Of a stretch of DNA of 7,526 nucleotides, positions 1-7,300 are shown piece after piece. Both the position numbers and the translations under genes were made by a program. Origin of the DNA: Spirochaetales bacterium (lineage in GTDB: Bacteria > Spirochaetota > Spirochaetia > ARS1246); contig JABGPX010000977.1 in the NCBI GenBank assembly GCA_018644745.1, positions 1 through 7,526 on the forward strand. The letters are read 5' to 3'. Every line of letters starts with the position of its first letter. The stretch's first letter is position 1. The notes beneath the pieces are model-generated. The model worked only from the letters and a program-made list of their open reading frames with translations. It was not told the DNA's origin and ran no database searches.

Positions 1-700
1 GAAGGCGAACCAGTGCACCCATCTCATGGATTTCCTCAGCGATTCGCTTGTGATACGGCAGGGCGAACTGCTCAAATAGGGGCCCTCCGATCAAACTCGC
101 CGCCGCATCGCCCACTCCGATAACATCGGCACCGGCTTCAACCTGTGCGTGGGCATACCGCACAGCAATATGAAAAACAAACTCAAAAAGATCACGGATA
201 AAATCCGGATCGTCAAAAAAGTCGATCATAACCCGGTTGATGCCCCGAAGATCCGCCGATTCGGCGACAGGTCCTTCAATCCATCCTTCGATTATTTTTT
301 CTTGACCCGCCTGCGATTTCATCTGTTCGACGGCCATGACTCGATTACTCATTCGCTCAGAGTATTTAGGATCCGGCGCCTTTAATTTTAGCAGGGCAGA
401 TTTATTTTCAAGCAGTGAATTTGATTCATCCAGAGCAGGCGGATGATCGGCAAAATATATTACCTTGGCACCGCAGTCAGCCGCTTCGGTAGCCGGATCG
501 GAAATTGATGACACATGATCGATGTAATATTTCTCAGCAAAGGCTATCTGGCCGCGGGCCATTACCCGGTAATCGATGGCATATTCCTTGTAGGGCACAC
601 CAATTGTGTCGGCGGCGATCATCATTGAGATGGGAATAACCGGAAGCCGATCGGGTTTCTCTCCGCGTAAAACGGCGAAGAATCGATCGCGGCTGTTCAT
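1..700 (-). CDS. URO-D superfamily protein, MtaA/CmuA-like methyltransferase type (C-terminus cut off by window edge)
   Basis: The ATG at 700-698 opens a frame with no stop for 233 codons to the left edge; full family members are about 340-380 residues. Reading the minus strand, the start resembles URO-D relatives (NSRDRFFAVLRGEKPDRLPV). Family landmarks follow: a GPVAESADLRG segment near residues 143-153, AGADVIGVGDAAASLIGG near 189-206, and FEQFALPYHKRI near 209-220. The barrel fold and these motifs fit the MtaA/CmuA group, which moves methyl groups between corrinoid proteins and thiols. True haem-pathway uroporphyrinogen decarboxylase carries an Arg-rich PxWxMRQAGRY motif near its N-terminus, and that is absent here, so haem synthesis is unlikely. 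The expected HxC zinc site would lie just past the edge and cannot be checked. The gene starts 3 bases after the stop of the upstream paralogue and its SD lies inside that gene, so translation is probably coupled. The family call is firm; the substrate is unknown. Confidence 0.85.
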   Translation of the reverse strand, partial: MNSRDRFFAVLRGEKPDRLPVIPISMMIAADTIGVPYKEYAIDYRVMARGQIAFAEKYYIDHVSSISDPATEAADCGAKVIYFADHPPALDESNSLLENKSALLKLKAPDPKYSERMSNRVMAVEQMKSQAGQEKIIEGWIEGPVAESADLRGINRVMIDFFDDPDFIRDLFEFVFHIAVRYAHAQVEAGADVIGVGDAAASLIGGPLFEQFALPYHKRIAEEIHEMGALVRL

Positions 701-703
701 GTT

Positions 704-1837
704 CTAATACCTCCCATAGGTTCTTGCGGTCTCAACCATCGCAAATATGTTTTCATCCGGGGTGTCGCGACCGCATTGGTCACCTGTGGATAGAATAAAT
801 CCGCCGCCCTCTGCACCATCATCAATTGCCTTTCTGCTTACCGACACAACTTCATCAACGGTACCTCGAAGCATGACTTCCGTAGTATGCAGATTGCCCT
901 TGAGAATTATCTTATCACCATACAATCGTTTAAGCTGAGCCAGATCGCAATCGCCCATCGGCGAAATTTCCAGAGGATCGATCACGGTGAGTCTGGTTTC
1001 TTCCGCGGCCATTTTTACTAATTCCTTTTCTGGGCCGCAGGAGTGAACATGAGTCGGTATGCCGATATCGTAAGCCATCGTGGTAACTGCTCCCAGTATG
1101 GGAAGCACCAGCTTGCGGAAAATATCAGGACTTTGAAAAACCAGCGTGCCCGATCCCCCGCACAGAAGGAATGCCGGCTTCACCGCGAGATCCGCAATAA
1201 GCTCCATTCGGCGTTCAGCCTCCGCCCTCATCTTCTCCGCGCGATCATAGAACGGCGCCGGATTATCATGAAAATCATATATCTGTTCAATGGTTCCCAT
1301 CATACTGGTACCCATTCCGCTCATCATGCCTAATAAGCCCTGGTCGCCCAATTCTTCCCTGATCAGCAGCCACCGCTCCATTCCGACGGGCCATGCTTTC
1401 ACACCCTCGAGAGGCTCAGGATTCTCCGGCACCGGAGGAAGTCCGATCTTCTCAGGCATCACCCTGCTTGCCGGCGGATTATCCTTTGTATATACCCGCA
1501 CCGTATCTGCCCAGGTATTGTCTTCCGAATTGAGATTCTGAGTTACAAAACGACCATCTTCATAACGTCTAACAACGTACTCTACCCATGGGGAAACATC
1601 GCCTGTGAGCGGATCGACAGGTCCGAAGTCGTAGAGCTCAAATCCTCCGTCTATATCGAAAAACTTGAGTGCATCGATATGGGCTTTCCATAATGGAGGA
1701 TCCTGATAGGCATAAATATCCCAGAAAGGTTTTCCGGTCAGCCGGCAGGGCACCATATTCGAGATATCCGGGCAGACCGGCACGCAATCGGGTATTTCTC
1801 CTCGAAGAACTGAAGCAAGCCGCTCGCTCGAAGTCAT
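704..1837 (-). CDS. URO-D superfamily protein with zinc-ligand set, probable methyltransferase-type enzyme
   Basis: This is a 377-residue protein, full length for the family. The frame could open 15 bases earlier at a TTG, but an AGGAGGAG SD sits between that TTG and the ATG at 1837, so the ATG is the start (MTSSERLASVLRG). Numbered from it, the zinc-ligand pattern of MtaA/MtbA-type methyltransferases is visible: H265-x-C267 in THVHSCGP and a third ligand, C355, in STGDQCGRDTP. An ILKGNLHT segment lies near 311-318, and the C-terminal TPDENI...ARTYGRY is typical of the superfamily. The usual AGAD...GD core strand is replaced by AFLLCGGSGTLVFQSPDIF, so this copy is more divergent than its downstream neighbour. 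The Arg-rich motif of haem-pathway UROD is absent. Known relatives with these ligands activate thiols or move methyl groups from corrinoids; the substrate here cannot be read. It is fourth in the presumed five-gene operon, 36 bases after the NagB-like gene. Confidence 0.88.
   Translation of the reverse strand: MTSSERLASVLRGEIPDCVPVCPDISNMVPCRLTGKPFWDIYAYQDPPLWKAHIDALKFFDIDGGFELYDFGPVDPLTGDVSPWVEYVVRRYEDGRFVTQNLNSEDNTWADTVRVYTKDNPPASRVMPEKIGLPPVPENPEPLEGVKAWPVGMERWLLIREELGDQGLLGMMSGMGTSMMGTIEQIYDFHDNPAPFYDRAEKMRAEAERRMELIADLAVKPAFLLCGGSGTLVFQSPDIFRKLVLPILGAVTTMAYDIGIPTHVHSCGPEKELVKMAAEETRLTVIDPLEISPMGDCDLAQLKRLYGDKIILKGNLHTTEVMLRGTVDEVVSVSRKAIDDGAEGGGFILSTGDQCGRDTPDENIFAMVETARTYGRY
710..715 (-). 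promoter_or_regulatory. Shine-Dalgarno GGGAGG for the edge-truncated URO-D gene
   Basis: Read on the minus strand, GGGAGG stands 9 bases before the ATG at 700. It forms part of the last codons of the preceding gene (Gly-Arg-Tyr-stop). This supports the chosen start and suggests translational coupling of the two URO-D-family genes. Confidence 0.6.
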
Positions 1838-1840
1838 GAA

Positions 1841-1848
1841 CTCCTCCT
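1841..1848 (-). promoter_or_regulatory. Shine-Dalgarno AGGAGGAG that fixes the start of the second-last URO-D gene
   Basis: On the minus strand AGGAGGAG ends 3 bases before the ATG at 1837, and its AGGAGG core ends 5 bases before it. The SD falls inside the longer reading frame that begins with TTG at 1852, which argues against that longer start. Confidence 0.7.
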
Positions 1849-1873
1849 GCAATATGCAATACCTGCGGTTATA

Positions 1874-2803
1874 TTAGTGCATCTCAATATCACAGTTTCC
1901 CAAACCCGGCCGGTAGAAATTAAACACGACATCAGGATGATCGGCCAGTAAAGACATGGGGACCGCACTATCGGCTATCCGCTTGGATATCATCAATGTT
2001 GTCAGACGCATTCCGAAAGCATTGTCGTGCAATCCGGCGTGCCAGATCGATACCCGGCGGGATTTCCATGTCTCGCGGGGGCCGACGGTAAGGGCATGAG
2101 CCGGCACATTCTGCAGGACTCCGCCGCCGGATGTTCTCGCGTTCTGCATTACAGTTATCGGGTGAAGCTCAACGATTCTGGCGCCAAGTTTTTGATATGT
2201 TTCAGGGGGCGGAGGTGCGTCGGACCACTGCCCTTCTCTCCTCACGGGATCGTTAAAGGCCCAATGCTTCACGTCACCTTGACCGCCCTGCATAACAAGA
2301 CACTCGGCTTGATCAAAGCTTTGCGAATATTCTTCTATACCGGCAGCCGACGGGAAGTGCAGATTCTCATTTGGCATTCTGAGCTCAGGCCTAATTCGGT
2401 TGAAGCAAAGCTCCATATCGGCTCCGGCAAAAGAAAGGGGGTGAGTAATAGGGACATCCGCGCCGTCTTTATACCACTCATCCATTCCCCAGAAATGCCC
2501 TTCCCGCACATCAACATCCAGATCGTTAATAATTCTCGCAACTAACGGCAGCTGCTCGGTTGGACCTATAGGACCGCAGATACCCGTTGGTGAGTCGGCA
2601 GATGAGTTCTTCCAGGAGCGAATATACTCAAGGGCTTCCGCGGTATAGAAATCTTCCAACGTATCGTACATGCGAATGGCGAAACCCTCACGCCCCAGAT
2701 GAGGAATCGCTTCCGCACTCAGCCCAGCCGCGTCATCGAGAATCGTTTTATCAAGAGGGGTATAATCCCACCAACCTTCGGCGACTTTGCTTTGTGCTCT
2801 CAC
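1874..2803 (-). CDS. Divergent NagB-like (glucosamine-6-phosphate isomerase/deaminase fold) protein
   Basis: This 309-residue protein resembles the glucosamine-6-phosphate deaminase / 6-phosphogluconolactonase fold. Numbered from the GTG at 2803, it has a phosphate-loop-like [14 protein letters not shown] near 74-87, WGMDEW near 105-110 (NagB FNMDEY; D108 matches the general-base Asp72 of E. coli NagB), HPLSF at 121-125, MPNENLHF near 143-150, [11 protein letters not shown] near 176-186, and PAHALTVG near 234-241. The third catalytic block differs from NagB NDGHIAFNEP: the His is kept (H180), Asp141 aligns with V178 while an Asp sits one place earlier (D177), and Glu148 is Asp (D185). Isomerase/deaminase chemistry on a sugar phosphate is plausible but not assured, and it may act on another substrate. 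The start is judged from the SD: TAAGGAG fits the GTG with 7 bases, only 1 base precedes the in-frame ATG at 2809, and an ATG at 2857 would overlap the upstream gene by 43 bases. It is third in the presumed operon. Confidence 0.82.
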   Translation of the reverse strand: MRAQSKVAEGWWDYTPLDKTILDDAAGLSAEAIPHLGREGFAIRMYDTLEDFYTAEALEYIRSWKNSSADSPTGICGPIGPTEQLPLVARIINDLDVDVREGHFWGMDEWYKDGADVPITHPLSFAGADMELCFNRIRPELRMPNENLHFPSAAGIEEYSQSFDQAECLVMQGGQGDVKHWAFNDPVRREGQWSDAPPPPETYQKLGARIVELHPITVMQNARTSGGGVLQNVPAHALTVGPRETWKSRRVSIWHAGLHDNAFGMRLTTLMISKRIADSAVPMSLLADHPDVVFNFYRPGLGNCDIEMH

Positions 2804-2810
2804 AATCATT

Positions 2811-2817
2811 CTCCTTA
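2811..2817 (-). promoter_or_regulatory. Shine-Dalgarno TAAGGAG overlapping the upstream stop codon
   Basis: On the minus strand TAAGGAG includes the TAA stop (2817-2815) of the phosphoesterase gene. The SD stands 7 bases before the GTG at 2803 but only 1 base before the ATG at 2809. This favours the GTG start for the NagB-like gene and suggests coupled translation. Confidence 0.55.
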
Positions 2818-3636
2818 CTTGAGGGAAAGCAACCCGGTAGACAAGAGAGTTCGCCAACGATCCATATTGGGATAGCCGGCCTCTATTAGAGAGGCAATCA
2901 GCAATTCCCGATCGTAGTCAAAATACACAATCTCCGGATGTAACTCATGTGTTGTTTCATCTATACCCACAAGCAAAAAACTACAAAGCGGCTCGCGGGA
3001 AGGGTCGTCACTATCACCCTGAGATTCCAAAGTGCCGTCGTCGGCAAGAACCGACAAAATCGGCAGACTGGTGGACCCGGTATTCGCAACCCATCGTTTC
3101 TGATTCTCACGCACAAAAGGAAAATGAGTGTGAGACAATACGGCAAGATCAACTTCGCCGTCGCCGAAAATCGAGCACAACTCAGCCGGTTTAGTCTTGA
3201 ATGAAGTCGACGGCCGCAGCGTACCATCGGGAAGGCGATGGCTGTGGGTAAGACGGATAGCAAAATCCTTCCATGTTATATCCAATCGCAACGGCCTTTG
3301 GCTCAGGTACTCGAGCTGAGGTTCGCTTAGCAGCTCATGTACACCCGCCTCCGAATATAACGGCTGGCCGGGTTCGTCATGCTCGAGAACACCTTCGTCG
3401 TGATTTCCCAACACCACGGCTTCACCCGCTCGATCTATAACCCACTCCAGCGTTTCAACAGGTTCGCAGCCAAGAGGGAAAATGTCACCGTTTACTAGGA
3501 TTTTAGAAAGGCCGGGAAGTGCCATACGAAGTCGATCAACTTCCGCAAGAGGAAGAATACTTGAATGCAGATCGCCTACGATAAGAAGATATACAATCTC
3601 GTTCCCAATCCGCAGAGTTTGTATCTTGTCAGTCAT
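2815..3636 (-). CDS. Calcineurin-like metallophosphoesterase
   Basis: This 273-residue protein shows the dimetal phosphoesterase motifs in order: GDLHSS (D22, H24), NGD (D51), GNHDE (N78, H79), H131 in THSH, and the terminal SHTHFP (H169, H171). These are followed by [10 protein letters not shown], which matches the NPGSxxxP loop of YfcE/MJ0936-type enzymes. Such proteins bind two divalent metals (often Mn, Fe or Zn) and cleave phosphomonoesters or diesters. The substrate varies widely within the family and cannot be read here. There is no signal peptide or membrane segment, so it should be cytoplasmic. The chain runs about 80 residues past the last metal motif, longer than minimal YfcE proteins; that tail carries no motif I recognise. 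A modest SD (GGAAG, 8 bases before the ATG) supports the start. It lies 16 bases after the HIT gene and 11 bases before the NagB-like gene, consistent with co-transcription. Confidence 0.92.
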   Translation of the reverse strand: MTDKIQTLRIGNEIVYLLIVGDLHSSILPLAEVDRLRMALPGLSKILVNGDIFPLGCEPVETLEWVIDRAGEAVVLGNHDEGVLEHDEPGQPLYSEAGVHELLSEPQLEYLSQRPLRLDITWKDFAIRLTHSHRLPDGTLRPSTSFKTKPAELCSIFGDGEVDLAVLSHTHFPFVRENQKRWVANTGSTSLPILSVLADDGTLESQGDSDDPSREPLCSFLLVGIDETTHELHPEIVYFDYDRELLIASLIEAGYPNMDRWRTLLSTGLLSLK

Positions 3637-3652
3637 TTTTTAAACTTCCGCC

Positions 3653-4054
3653 CTACTCGAGCCGTTTGAGCATTTCATCAAATTTATTCCGCATTTCAGG
3701 GTGAGTGGTCCACTTGATATTCTGTCCGTCGCCCTTGCTTCTTGGCACTATATGATAGTGAATATGAAAAACATCCTGTTGAGCTTCCTCTCCGGAGCAA
3801 TTAATTATCTGCAGATTATCAATACCGAGCTTTTCGCCATACAGATCGACCACATACTTCAAAACCGACATAAGGCCAAGGAGCTCGGCTTCCGGAAGAT
3901 CAAACATGTCGGTGTAATGCTTCTTCGGAATAACTAAAGTGTGATACTCATTAACCGGGTTGATATCAAGGAAGGCATACGCGCTCTCGGTTTCGTATAC
4001 CTTCGACGATCCGGCTTTTCCCGCTACAATTTGACAAAAAATACAATCGCTCAC
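3653..4054 (-). CDS. HIT-family (histidine triad) nucleotide hydrolase/transferase
   Basis: This is a 133-residue protein of normal HIT length. The start is taken as the GTG at 4054, which gives the typical opening MSDCIFCQIVAGKAGS and has a GGAGGG SD 4 bases upstream; a second GTG at 4072 would add six residues and lacks that SD. C4 and C7 form the CxxC zinc half-site seen in many Hint proteins. VYETESAYAFLDINP and HTLVIPKKHY follow as in the family, and the histidine triad is HIHYHIVPR (H97, H99, H101). H101 is expected to be the nucleophile. HIT proteins hydrolyse nucleoside phosphoramidates, dinucleoside polyphosphates or adenylylated species in the cytoplasm. Which of these applies cannot be told from the sequence. 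The gene is first in the leftward operon, directly behind a promoter-like sequence. Its link to the downstream metabolic genes may be functional or simply positional. Confidence 0.93.
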   Translation of the reverse strand: MSDCIFCQIVAGKAGSSKVYETESAYAFLDINPVNEYHTLVIPKKHYTDMFDLPEAELLGLMSVLKYVVDLYGEKLGIDNLQIINCSGEEAQQDVFHIHYHIVPRSKGDGQNIKWTTHPEMRNKFDEMLKRLE

Positions 4055-4058
4055 TTGT

Positions 4059-4064
4059 CCCTCC
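4059..4064 (-). promoter_or_regulatory. Shine-Dalgarno GGAGGG fixing the GTG start of the HIT gene
   Basis: On the minus strand GGAGGG lies 4 bases before the GTG at 4054. The SD is inside the slightly longer frame from the GTG at 4072, and the resulting N-terminus (SDCIFC) matches the common start of HIT proteins. Confidence 0.65.
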
Positions 4065-4090
4065 AATTTCACGCTGGTTGGTGCACATCA

Positions 4091-4119
4091 AGCATACGCT
4101 ACAGCCCGTAAAATCACAA
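4091..4119 (-). promoter_or_regulatory. Putative sigma-70-type promoter for the leftward five-gene operon
   Basis: On the minus strand TTGTGA (4119-4114, 4 of 6 to TTGACA) and TATGCT (4096-4091, 4 of 6 to TATAAT) are separated by exactly 17 bases. Transcription would begin near 4085, giving a leader of about 30 bases before the GTG at 4054. No comparable promoter was noticed in the short gaps between the downstream genes, which fits a single transcript. This is a pattern match only. Confidence 0.4.
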
Positions 4120-4135
4120 TCGACCTTAATGCACC

Positions 4136-4261
4136 ATGAGTGAGGTCTACGTGTTCCACCTGAAACCGCTCGCTGGCGACGCCCCGAAACGGTTTGTAGC
4201 GGATCTTCGCAAGAAATATGGGGGGGGGGAACGGGAAATATACTCGGTAAGGTTCTCCTGA
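4136..4261 (+). CDS. Possible 41-codon small ORF with an in-frame G10 run (uncertain)
   Basis: The ATG at 4136 opens 41 codons ending at TGA 4259-4261. The predicted peptide starts MSEVYVFHLKPLAG and continues DAPKRFVADLRKKYGGG, which reads like a beta strand followed by an amphipathic helix. I do not recognise a family. Third codon positions before the G run lean towards G/C (about 17 of 27 by my count). There is no convincing SD or dedicated promoter, and the antisense strand is also open across much of the region, so it may be a gene remnant or chance. The G run would shift frame easily: one extra G would keep the frame open to a TAA at about 4327-4329, giving roughly 64 codons, while one fewer G would stop at the TAA in CGGTAA near 4248. 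Confidence 0.25.
   Translation: MSEVYVFHLKPLAGDAPKRFVADLRKKYGGGEREIYSVRFS
4220..4229. repeat. Homopolymer run of ten G
   Basis: Ten consecutive G residues (4220-4229) lie in the divergent intergenic region, 58 bases upstream of the putative -35 of the regulator gene. Runs of this length are prone to slipped-strand change in cells and to length errors in assemblies. It is the longest homopolymer I noticed in the window. Confidence 0.9.
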
Positions 4262-4287
4262 GCCGTTGCGTCGAGAATGCGAGCAGT

Positions 4288-4316
4288 TTGCATTCGGAAA
4301 TAATTTTGCTTAGAAT
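4288..4316 (+). promoter_or_regulatory. Putative sigma-70-type promoter for the BTAD/STAND regulator
   Basis: TTGCAT (4288-4293, 3 of 6 to the -35 consensus) and TAGAAT (4311-4316, 5 of 6 to TATAAT) are 17 bases apart. The start site would fall near 4323, leaving a short AT-rich leader of about 20 bases. A weak -35 is common for activator-dependent promoters, but that is inference. Confidence 0.45.
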
Positions 4317-4328
4317 TATTACAGACTA

Positions 4329-4340
4329 ATAAATATTTAT
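4329..4340. repeat. Perfect 12-bp AT palindrome just before the regulator start codon
   Basis: ATAAATATTTAT equals its own reverse complement and ends 4 bases before the ATG at 4345. It occupies the place where an SD would normally be, and no purine-rich SD is visible. It could be an operator or simply a feature of an unstructured AT-rich leader; palindromes of A/T arise easily in such sequence. Confidence 0.5.
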
Positions 4341-4344
4341 AAAT

Positions 4345-7300
4345 ATGCAAAAGACTGAGAAAAGTTTTGGCTTCCACCTTTATCTCTTAAATTCACCGCG
4401 GCTGGAATACGCGGGTAAGAAGGTCAAGCTGGATACCAGGAAGACTTTTGCTCTACTGGGCTACATAACGTTAGCCGACCGACCTCATCCCAGAGCTTAC
4501 CTCGCATCCTTGCTGTGGCCTGAGAGCTCTATAGACGCCGCGAAAACAAACCTTCGAAAAGCGCTGTCGACACTGAGAAAGATTTTTGGTAACGGCAGCG
4601 TAATCGCTGATCGAGAAACGGTGGTATTCGGCGATGCCCCGGCTTTATGGATCGATTCGGTTGAGGTTATGCGGCTTCTTGGTAAATGCGAGGCCCATGC
4701 ACATGATTTGGGGAAAGGCTGCGAAAAATGCCTCCCGGTGGCGGAACGGGTGATAGATTTGTATCAGGGTCCATTTCTAAGAGGATTTACGGTCGGAGAA
4801 AGTCCTGATTTCGATGATTGGGTACTCGAGACCGCGGAGGTGATCGCGTCCAAGGTTCATCTCGGATTCAGATTGGCTTGCCGCACCTACCGGGAACTGG
4901 GAGATTTCGGTAAGTCCAACGCCTTTGCCAGAAGATGGTTAGCTCTGGATGAATTCAACGAGGAGGCTCATAGAGAGTTGATGATAGGATATGCCGAGTC
5001 GGGCGACAGGGCCGCGGCTATCCGGCAGTTTATGCGGTGCAGAGACCTGTTTACATCCGAACTTGATATTGTACCCGGTAAAGAGACAAACGTTCTTTAT
5101 CAGAGGATCCATGATGCCGAATTTTCCGTTGATCCTGAGCAAACATTTTTATCACCGACCAATCTTCCTCGATCGCTATCTTCATTCGTGGGCCGCAAAA
5201 GTGAAATCCGTGAATTGGCAGAGACAATTGTCGATACCCCGCTTATTACTCTCACAGGCCCCGGAGGCACAGGAAAAACCCATTTGGCAATTGAGGTTTC
5301 GTCCCGGGTGATTGAAAAATTTCCCGGCGGCGTCTGGTTTTCCGAAATGGCTGGACTCTCTGATCCCGGGCATATACCAGGTACAGTAGCGGCGGATTTG
5401 AATATTCAACCGGATAAAGACATACAGGTTTCTGACGCTCTCATCCAGCGTCTGTCCGGCAGGCGAACCCTTCTTGTTCTGGACAATTGCGAGCATTTGA
5501 TTGATGCCTGTGCGGATTTCGCGCAAATTCTCCTTGGCAGATGCATAGAGCTTCGGATTCTAGCGACGAGTAGGGAGCGGCTGCGGATACCAGGAGAGAT
5601 GGTTTTTATTGTACCGCCTCTCGGGCTTTTATCGTCGGTTACCTCGTACTCGCGGCTCGAGGAGGTACGGGAATGTGAAGCAATCCGGCTGTTTGCGGAA
5701 CGAGCCAGATTGCGGGTGCAGGGCTTTGAAATCTCTTCCGACAATGCTCAGGATATCGCAGAAATCTGCCGGCATCTGCAGGGCTCTCCGCTAGCAATTG
5801 AGATGGCGGCAGCGAGATCAAATGCATTAACTCCTCGGGAAATTAGAGTGATGGTCGAGTCGCAATTCGGTCTTTTGAAGACGCTAGATCGGTCGGCCTC
5901 CGCGCGCCACCAGGATCTCCATTCCGTGTTCGATTGGAGCTATGCTCTCCTGACTGCCGAGGAACAGGAATTACTTTGCCAACTATCGGTCTTTCGCGGC
6001 GGCTTTGCTCTCGATGCGGCGGAGAAGATCTGTTCCGATGACAGCGGCTCGATATTCGAGCTGGTCTACTCCCTCATCGATAAATGCATGGTACAGCAAG
6101 TTCCGGTTTCGGACGGCGGACGGTATCGGCTGCTCGAACCGGTGCGTCAATTTGCCGCGGAAATACAAAAGAACCGCCGACAAGATGAATCGGTTCGGGA
6201 TAGGTACGTTGCCTGGTATCTGAACCTCGCTATTGAGGCGGCGGATAAACTCGGTGGTCCCGATCAGATTGAATGGCTCGATCGGCTGGACGGAGACCGA
6301 TTCAATTTCATCGAAGCAATTAATCTGGTTATGAGGAAGGGTGACGGCAATACCGCAATGAGGTTGTGCGTGGCCTTGTATGAATTCTGGATCACTCGCA
6401 GATATGTAGCGGAGGGCTATTCTTTGATAGTCGCGGCGCTGGACCTCGGAGGAGACGACTCCCACCTTGTTGCGGGCGCGTGTGTCGGGGCGGGATGGCT
6501 CGGGGCCTGGTGTTCAGATAGGGACAAGAGCCTTGAATACGCGGAGCAAGGTCTATGCCTCTACCGGGATCTTCGATGCGACAAAGGGATAGCGGAAGCG
6601 TATATGGCAATGGCGATGGTGCTCTGCCCCTCAAACCAGATACGGGAATTGGATTATACGGAGAAAGCACTCAGAATCTGGAGAAAACTCGGTGTCGGGT
6701 GGGGTATCGCGAAATGTCTTGTTTTTTTGGGGATGAATATATCACGGCATTTTCAAGAACCGCCAAAGGAGTACCACCGGAAAGCCGCTGATATGCTGAC
6801 CGAAGCCCTGACCATCTCTGAAGCCGCGGGAAACATGAAAGCAATTGCGTCCGCCAGACGGGCCCTCATTTTTCATCTCTTACTACTCGGCGAGGACGTA
6901 TCTTTGCTTCGCAAGATGGCTGAAGAAAACATGCAGCTGGGCATGAGGCTCCGCGACTGGCACTTCTATGGATACGCTCTACTGCAGATGGGTACTATCG
7001 AGGGAATCGAAGGAAACCTCAATGCTGCGGAAAAGCATTGCCGAAATGGACTCGACGTGCATTTTCGCCATGTAGGGAATCGTAATAATATCAAAAATGG
7101 GCTGCTATGTTTTGTTAGGATTAAATTGTTACGAAAGGATTATGTCCATTCGGTATTATTGTACAGCGTCACCTGTAGAATTCGAAAAGAACAACGTAAT
7201 AAAACTCCGCGCTTAATCGATAAACTAATGGATGAGCTTCGCGATGAAATGGGTGCCGACGCGTATGACGATGCGTTTAGAAAAGGCGAGAAGATCTCGG

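Larger units (their letters stand above)
4055..4344. other. Divergent intergenic region between the operon and the BTAD regulator
   Basis: This 290-base region separates two outward-facing transcription units. Reading rightward it contains the leftward operon promoter (4091-4119), a doubtful 41-codon ORF with a G10 run (4136-4261), a rightward promoter candidate (4288-4316), and a very AT-rich end with a 12-bp palindrome (4329-4340). No tRNA or recognisable riboswitch was seen. A shared control region for regulator and operon is plausible from the layout. Confidence 0.6.

Noticed and set aside
1..1837. Haem-pathway uroporphyrinogen decarboxylase (hemE)
   Set aside because: Both proteins lack the Arg-rich N-terminal motif of true UROD, one has the zinc-ligand set of methyltransferase-type members, and no other haem genes are present.
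2027..2545. 172-codon open frame on the plus strand inside the NagB-like gene
   Set aside because: It lies wholly antisense to a gene with clear family motifs, and its translation shows no motif. It is a shadow frame.
4271..4277. TCGAGAA, matching the TCGAGNN heptamer bound by streptomycete SARPs
   Set aside because: Only one copy is present. SARP operators are direct repeats at about 11-base spacing, and no second copy was found 11 bases away, so chance explains it.
4147..4377. 76-codon open frame on the minus strand across the intergenic region and the regulator start
   Set aside because: It overlaps the regulator's start and promoter, has no family resemblance, and its peptide is low in recognisable structure. 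It is most likely a chance frame.
5983..6465. 160-codon open frame on the minus strand inside the regulator gene
   Set aside because: It is antisense to the STAND/winged-helix region of a well-supported protein and has no recognisable domain.
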